5,549 bases of DNA from Nitriliruptoraceae bacterium (GTDB lineage Bacteria > Actinomycetota > Nitriliruptoria > Nitriliruptorales > Nitriliruptoraceae), in assembly GCA_007134165.1 (NCBI GenBank), contig SLLJ01000091.1, positions 1 through 5,549 on the forward strand, given 5' to 3'. Of the stretch, positions 5,309 to 5,549 are shown piece by piece. The notes below the pieces were generated by a model, which did not search any database, was not told the DNA's origin, and saw only the letters and a list, made by a program, of their open reading frames with translations. Both the position numbers and the translations under genes were made by a program. Numbering within the stretch: the first letter of the stretch is position 1; every line of letters begins with the position of its first letter.

Positions 5309-5549
5309 GGTGGCCCGGCGGTGTCCTGCGGTGGTTGGGCGGCACGGATCGCCGCGGTGGTCAGTGAGCGCGCGACCACGGCCACCAGGAGGACGTGAAT
5401 GAGCGCACCAGCGAGGAACGGAGCGCGCAGGCCGAGCTCGCGGGTGGTGGTGGCGGCGACCGCAGCGACCAGGCCGCCGCCGAGCAGGGTGCCGATCGGC
5501 ATCGCCCCCCACCCGAAGAACCGGTAGACGCTGTTGACACGGCCGAGCA
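5305..5549 (-). CDS. Major facilitator superfamily transporter (C-terminal part only)
   Basis: The 80 visible residues begin LGRVNSVYRFFGWGAMPIGT, a block seen near transmembrane helix 10-11 of MFS exporters of the EntS/MFS_3 kind. They continue through two hydrophobic stretches: about residues 15-33 (AMPIGTLLGGGLVAAVAAT) and about 44-62 (PFLAGALIHVLLVAVVARS), separated by RELGLRA. The protein ends in a short Pro-rich cytoplasmic tail (QPPQDTAGPP). These would be the last two membrane helices of a 12-helix carrier in the cytoplasmic membrane. The substrate cannot be judged from this piece; the sequence style resembles drug or siderophore efflux more than sugar uptake. The gene enters from the right edge and reads toward the lipoprotein gene, which begins about 51 bases after its stop. 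An ATG overlaps the stop as ATGA. Membership in one operon with the downstream genes is likely but inferred. Confidence 0.8.
   Translation of the reverse strand, partial: LGRVNSVYRFFGWGAMPIGTLLGGGLVAAVAATTTRELGLRAPFLAGALIHVLLVAVVARSLTTAAIRAAQPPQDTAGPP

Noticed and set aside
4313..5512. Open frame of 399 codons overlapping the transporter and lipoprotein genes
   Set aside because: The protein is dominated by Arg and Gly, as expected from an out-of-frame reading. Only its segment after ATG 5308 is kept, as an alternative start for the lipoprotein.
1..5549. Search for CRISPR arrays, insertion sequences, toxin-antitoxin pairs or defence genes
   Set aside because: There are no regularly spaced repeats, transposase motifs, terminal repeats or small paired genes. 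The helicase is a housekeeping-type DinG, not a CRISPR-associated one.

Overview
The window is very GC-rich, and its reading frames use almost only G/C-ending codons. Genes start at ATG, GTG and possibly CTG. The protein types (an Fe-S DinG helicase, a DUF4015 lipoprotein, an AlsS-like thiamine-diphosphate enzyme) suit a free-living high-GC bacterium, most likely an actinobacterium of the Acidimicrobiia or Nitriliruptoria kind. This assignment is an inference from composition and protein style; no rRNA or marker gene is present.

Layout. (1) 1-200, minus: the N-terminal 66 codons of an acetolactate-synthase-like thiamine-diphosphate enzyme, cut by the left edge. (2) 201-584: a 384-base divergent intergenic region with no convincing gene. 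It holds a small dyad, a possible promoter for the leftward gene, and a strong GNRA-capped hairpin in the possible dinG leader. (3) 585-2633, plus: a complete dinG-type Fe-S DNA helicase. (4) 2641-3519, minus: a complete DapA/NanA-superfamily aldolase or lyase, tail-to-tail with dinG only 7 bases away. Both stop codons lie in the arms of one perfect palindrome. (5) 3520-3618: a 99-base gap. (6) 3619 to about 5253, minus: a predicted surface lipoprotein with Ig-like domains and a DUF4015 putative glycosidase barrel. (7) 5305-5549, minus: the C-terminal end of an MFS transporter, cut by the right edge.

The three minus-strand genes on the right run in one direction (transporter, lipoprotein, aldolase), with gaps of about 51 and 99 bases, and may form one transcription unit. 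A plausible but unproven reading is a small carbohydrate or sugar-acid module: a surface-anchored glycosidase-like protein, a transporter, and a pyruvate-type aldolase that lacks the arginine and one tyrosine of true dihydrodipicolinate synthase. The dinG helicase is a separate DNA-repair gene.

The most unusual point is the start of the lipoprotein gene. Its signal peptide has no in-frame ATG, GTG or suitably placed TTG. Either translation starts at a CTG behind a good ribosome-binding site, or the frame is broken at a run of six C just after an ATG that overlaps the transporter stop codon. I see no defence system, mobile element, CRISPR array or clearly new system here.
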